Position numbers and translations under genes: made by a program. Under the pieces are notes generated by a model. The model saw only the letters and a program-made list of their open reading frames with translations. It did not search any database and was not told where the DNA came from. Positions 5,124-6,291 of a stretch of 6,291 nucleotides of DNA are shown in pieces (positions within the stretch are counted from its first letter, which is position 1; every line of letters starts with the position of its first letter). Origin of the DNA: SYFY01 sp031385325 (lineage in GTDB: Bacteria > Pseudomonadota > Gammaproteobacteria > Pseudomonadales > Azotimanducaceae); contig JANNBJ010000134.1 in NCBI GenBank assembly GCA_031385325.1, positions 1 to 6,291 of the forward strand. Reading direction: 5' to 3'.

Positions 5124-6291
5124 ATGTCTGTCGACTCAGCGCTGTGTGTACCACTCTCCGGCCTGCGGGTTCTTGATCTTTCAGAAGGCGTAGCCGCGCC
5201 GTTCTGTGCAAAGCTGCTGGGCGATCTTGGTGCCGACGTGATCAAGGTGGAAACGTCCCTGGGTGATTGCACGCGTACGTATGGACCGTTCCCGGAGAAC
5301 ATCGTTGATCCCGAACGCAGTGCCACGTTCTTTTTCCTCAACACCAGTAAACGCAGCATGGTCATCGATCTGACGACAGATGCGGGACTCCAAACACTGC
5401 AGTCGCTGGTGGAACGTTACGATGTGGTGATCGCCGGCGAAACTTCAGGGTTGCTCACACAGCGCGGGATTGGCATTGACGTGCTGCATCGCTGGAACCC
5501 GCGTGCCATCGTGACCACCGTGTCCGGCTTCGGATCATTCGGCCCGAATTCAGGATACGACTGGTCGCATCTCGTTGCCGGTGCGGTAGGTGGCTGGTCG
5601 CATCTGTGTGGCACGCCGGACCGGGAACCACTGCAGGCAGGCGGCTCCATCGCTGAAACGCTGACAGGTGCTTTTGCGGCGGTGGCGACGCTGCTTGCGG
5701 TGCTTGGGCGTGAGCGCCACGGCGGCGGCGAACACATCGACGTCAGTGCCCAGCAGGCGGCACTTCTGGCTGCGCAGATCCCAACGCTGCGATACGAATA
5801 CAGCGGCACTGTGCCACCACGTAACTCAAGTGTTGGTTCCGGTGCCGGTGCTGGTTTCATGTTACCCACGCAGAGTGGAACTATCGGGCTGAACGCGTTG
5901 ACCCGGCCCCAATGGGCTATGCTGTGCGAATTTCTCGGTCGGGGTGACATCGCCACCAACCCACGTTACGCCAGTATCTCCTGGGTCAAACCGGATGAGG
6001 TGCTGGAAGAAGTGCGTCGTGCTTTTCAGACCGCACTCGCCGGGCGCAGCGCCGAGGAGCTCTTTCATGCCGCGCAAGCGAAACGAGTTCCGTTTGGTCT
6101 CGTGCCAGACCTCGCAGGCCTGTTCGCGCTGACACCCCACCGTGAGCGTGGCTGGTTCGTACCACTCGATCATCCCGTCGCCGTTTGTGTCGAAGTGCCC
6201 GGTGTGCCGTTCAAATCGACGGCGACCACACCAGGGCCGCGCCGTCCACCTCTGCTCGGTGAACATACTGCCGAGGTGCTGGCCGAACTGG
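5124..6291 (+). CDS. Class III (CaiB/BaiF) CoA-transferase, C-terminus beyond the window
   Basis: The frame is open from an ATG at 5124 to the right edge (389 codons plus one base). Family III enzymes move CoA between carboxylic acids; the group also includes alpha-methylacyl-CoA racemases. The N-terminal Rossmann-like signature is clear: LSGLRVLDLSEGVAAPF, GADVIKVE at residues 36-43, then a GD..R..GPF segment and LNTSKRS at 72-78. The GGGEHIDVSAQQAALL segment and the closing PLLGEHTAEVLAEL are also typical. The usual catalytic Asp (Asp169 of formyl-CoA transferase) aligns to Glu178 in GGSIAETLTG. The end of the visible part matches the normal end of a single domain of about 400 residues, so the gene may stop just outside or continue as a two-domain protein. 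It is cytoplasmic with unknown substrate. The SD is weak; an in-frame GTG at 5109 is an alternative start. Confidence 0.93.
   Translation, partial: MSVDSALCVPLSGLRVLDLSEGVAAPFCAKLLGDLGADVIKVETSLGDCTRTYGPFPENIVDPERSATFFFLNTSKRSMVIDLTTDAGLQTLQSLVERYDVVIAGETSGLLTQRGIGIDVLHRWNPRAIVTTVSGFGSFGPNSGYDWSHLVAGAVGGWSHLCGTPDREPLQAGGSIAETLTGAFAAVATLLAVLGRERHGGGEHIDVSAQQAALLAAQIPTLRYEYSGTVPPRNSSVGSGAGAGFMLPTQSGTIGLNALTRPQWAMLCEFLGRGDIATNPRYASISWVKPDEVLEEVRRAFQTALAGRSAEELFHAAQAKRVPFGLVPDLAGLFALTPHRERGWFVPLDHPVAVCVEVPGVPFKSTATTPGPRRPPLLGEHTAEVLAEL

Noticed and set aside
5417..6266. Two minus-strand open frames of 180 and 134 codons at the right end.
   Set aside because: They are antisense to the CoA-transferase and look like GC-rich shadow frames (Pro/Arg/Ser-rich).

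Overview
The window is about 6.3 kb of moderately GC-rich bacterial DNA packed with ordinary-looking protein genes. The exported proteins have Sec-type signal peptides, Shine-Dalgarno (SD) sites are clear in places, and the gene families (PQQ-like propeller, VOC enzyme, DUF3887 hydrolase, secreted prolyl oligopeptidase, family III CoA-transferase) suggest a heterotrophic Gram-negative bacterium. A gammaproteobacterium is my best guess, but that assignment is inference and weak. I saw no RNA genes, insertion sequences, CRISPR arrays or phage genes.

Layout from left to right. On the minus strand, positions 1-700 hold the N-terminal 233 residues of a beta-propeller-like protein whose C-terminus lies outside the window. 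A 173-bp divergent intergenic region follows and carries repeated and inverted copies of CCGACTGG. On the plus strand come a VOC (glyoxalase/bleomycin-resistance fold) protein at 874-1395 and, 12 nt later, an exported DUF3887 plus alpha/beta-hydrolase protein at 1408-2760. These two are probably one operon. A large exported prolyl oligopeptidase of family S9A lies on the minus strand at 2771-4945, converging on the hydrolase with only 10 nt between the stop codons. A 178-bp divergent intergenic region with GC-rich hairpins separates it from a class III (CaiB/BaiF) CoA-transferase that starts at 5124 and runs off the right edge.

Functionally, the hydrolase and the oligopeptidase both have complete Ser-Asp-His triads and signal peptides, so they probably act outside the cytoplasm on esters or peptides. 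The VOC protein and the CoA-transferase look cytoplasmic. Each has a conservative-looking change at a key catalytic position: Tyr for the usual third metal-ligand His in the VOC protein, and Glu for the usual catalytic Asp in the CoA-transferase. These are the two most interesting protein-level observations. Nothing in the window shows that the five genes form one pathway, and I do not see a convincing new multi-gene system.
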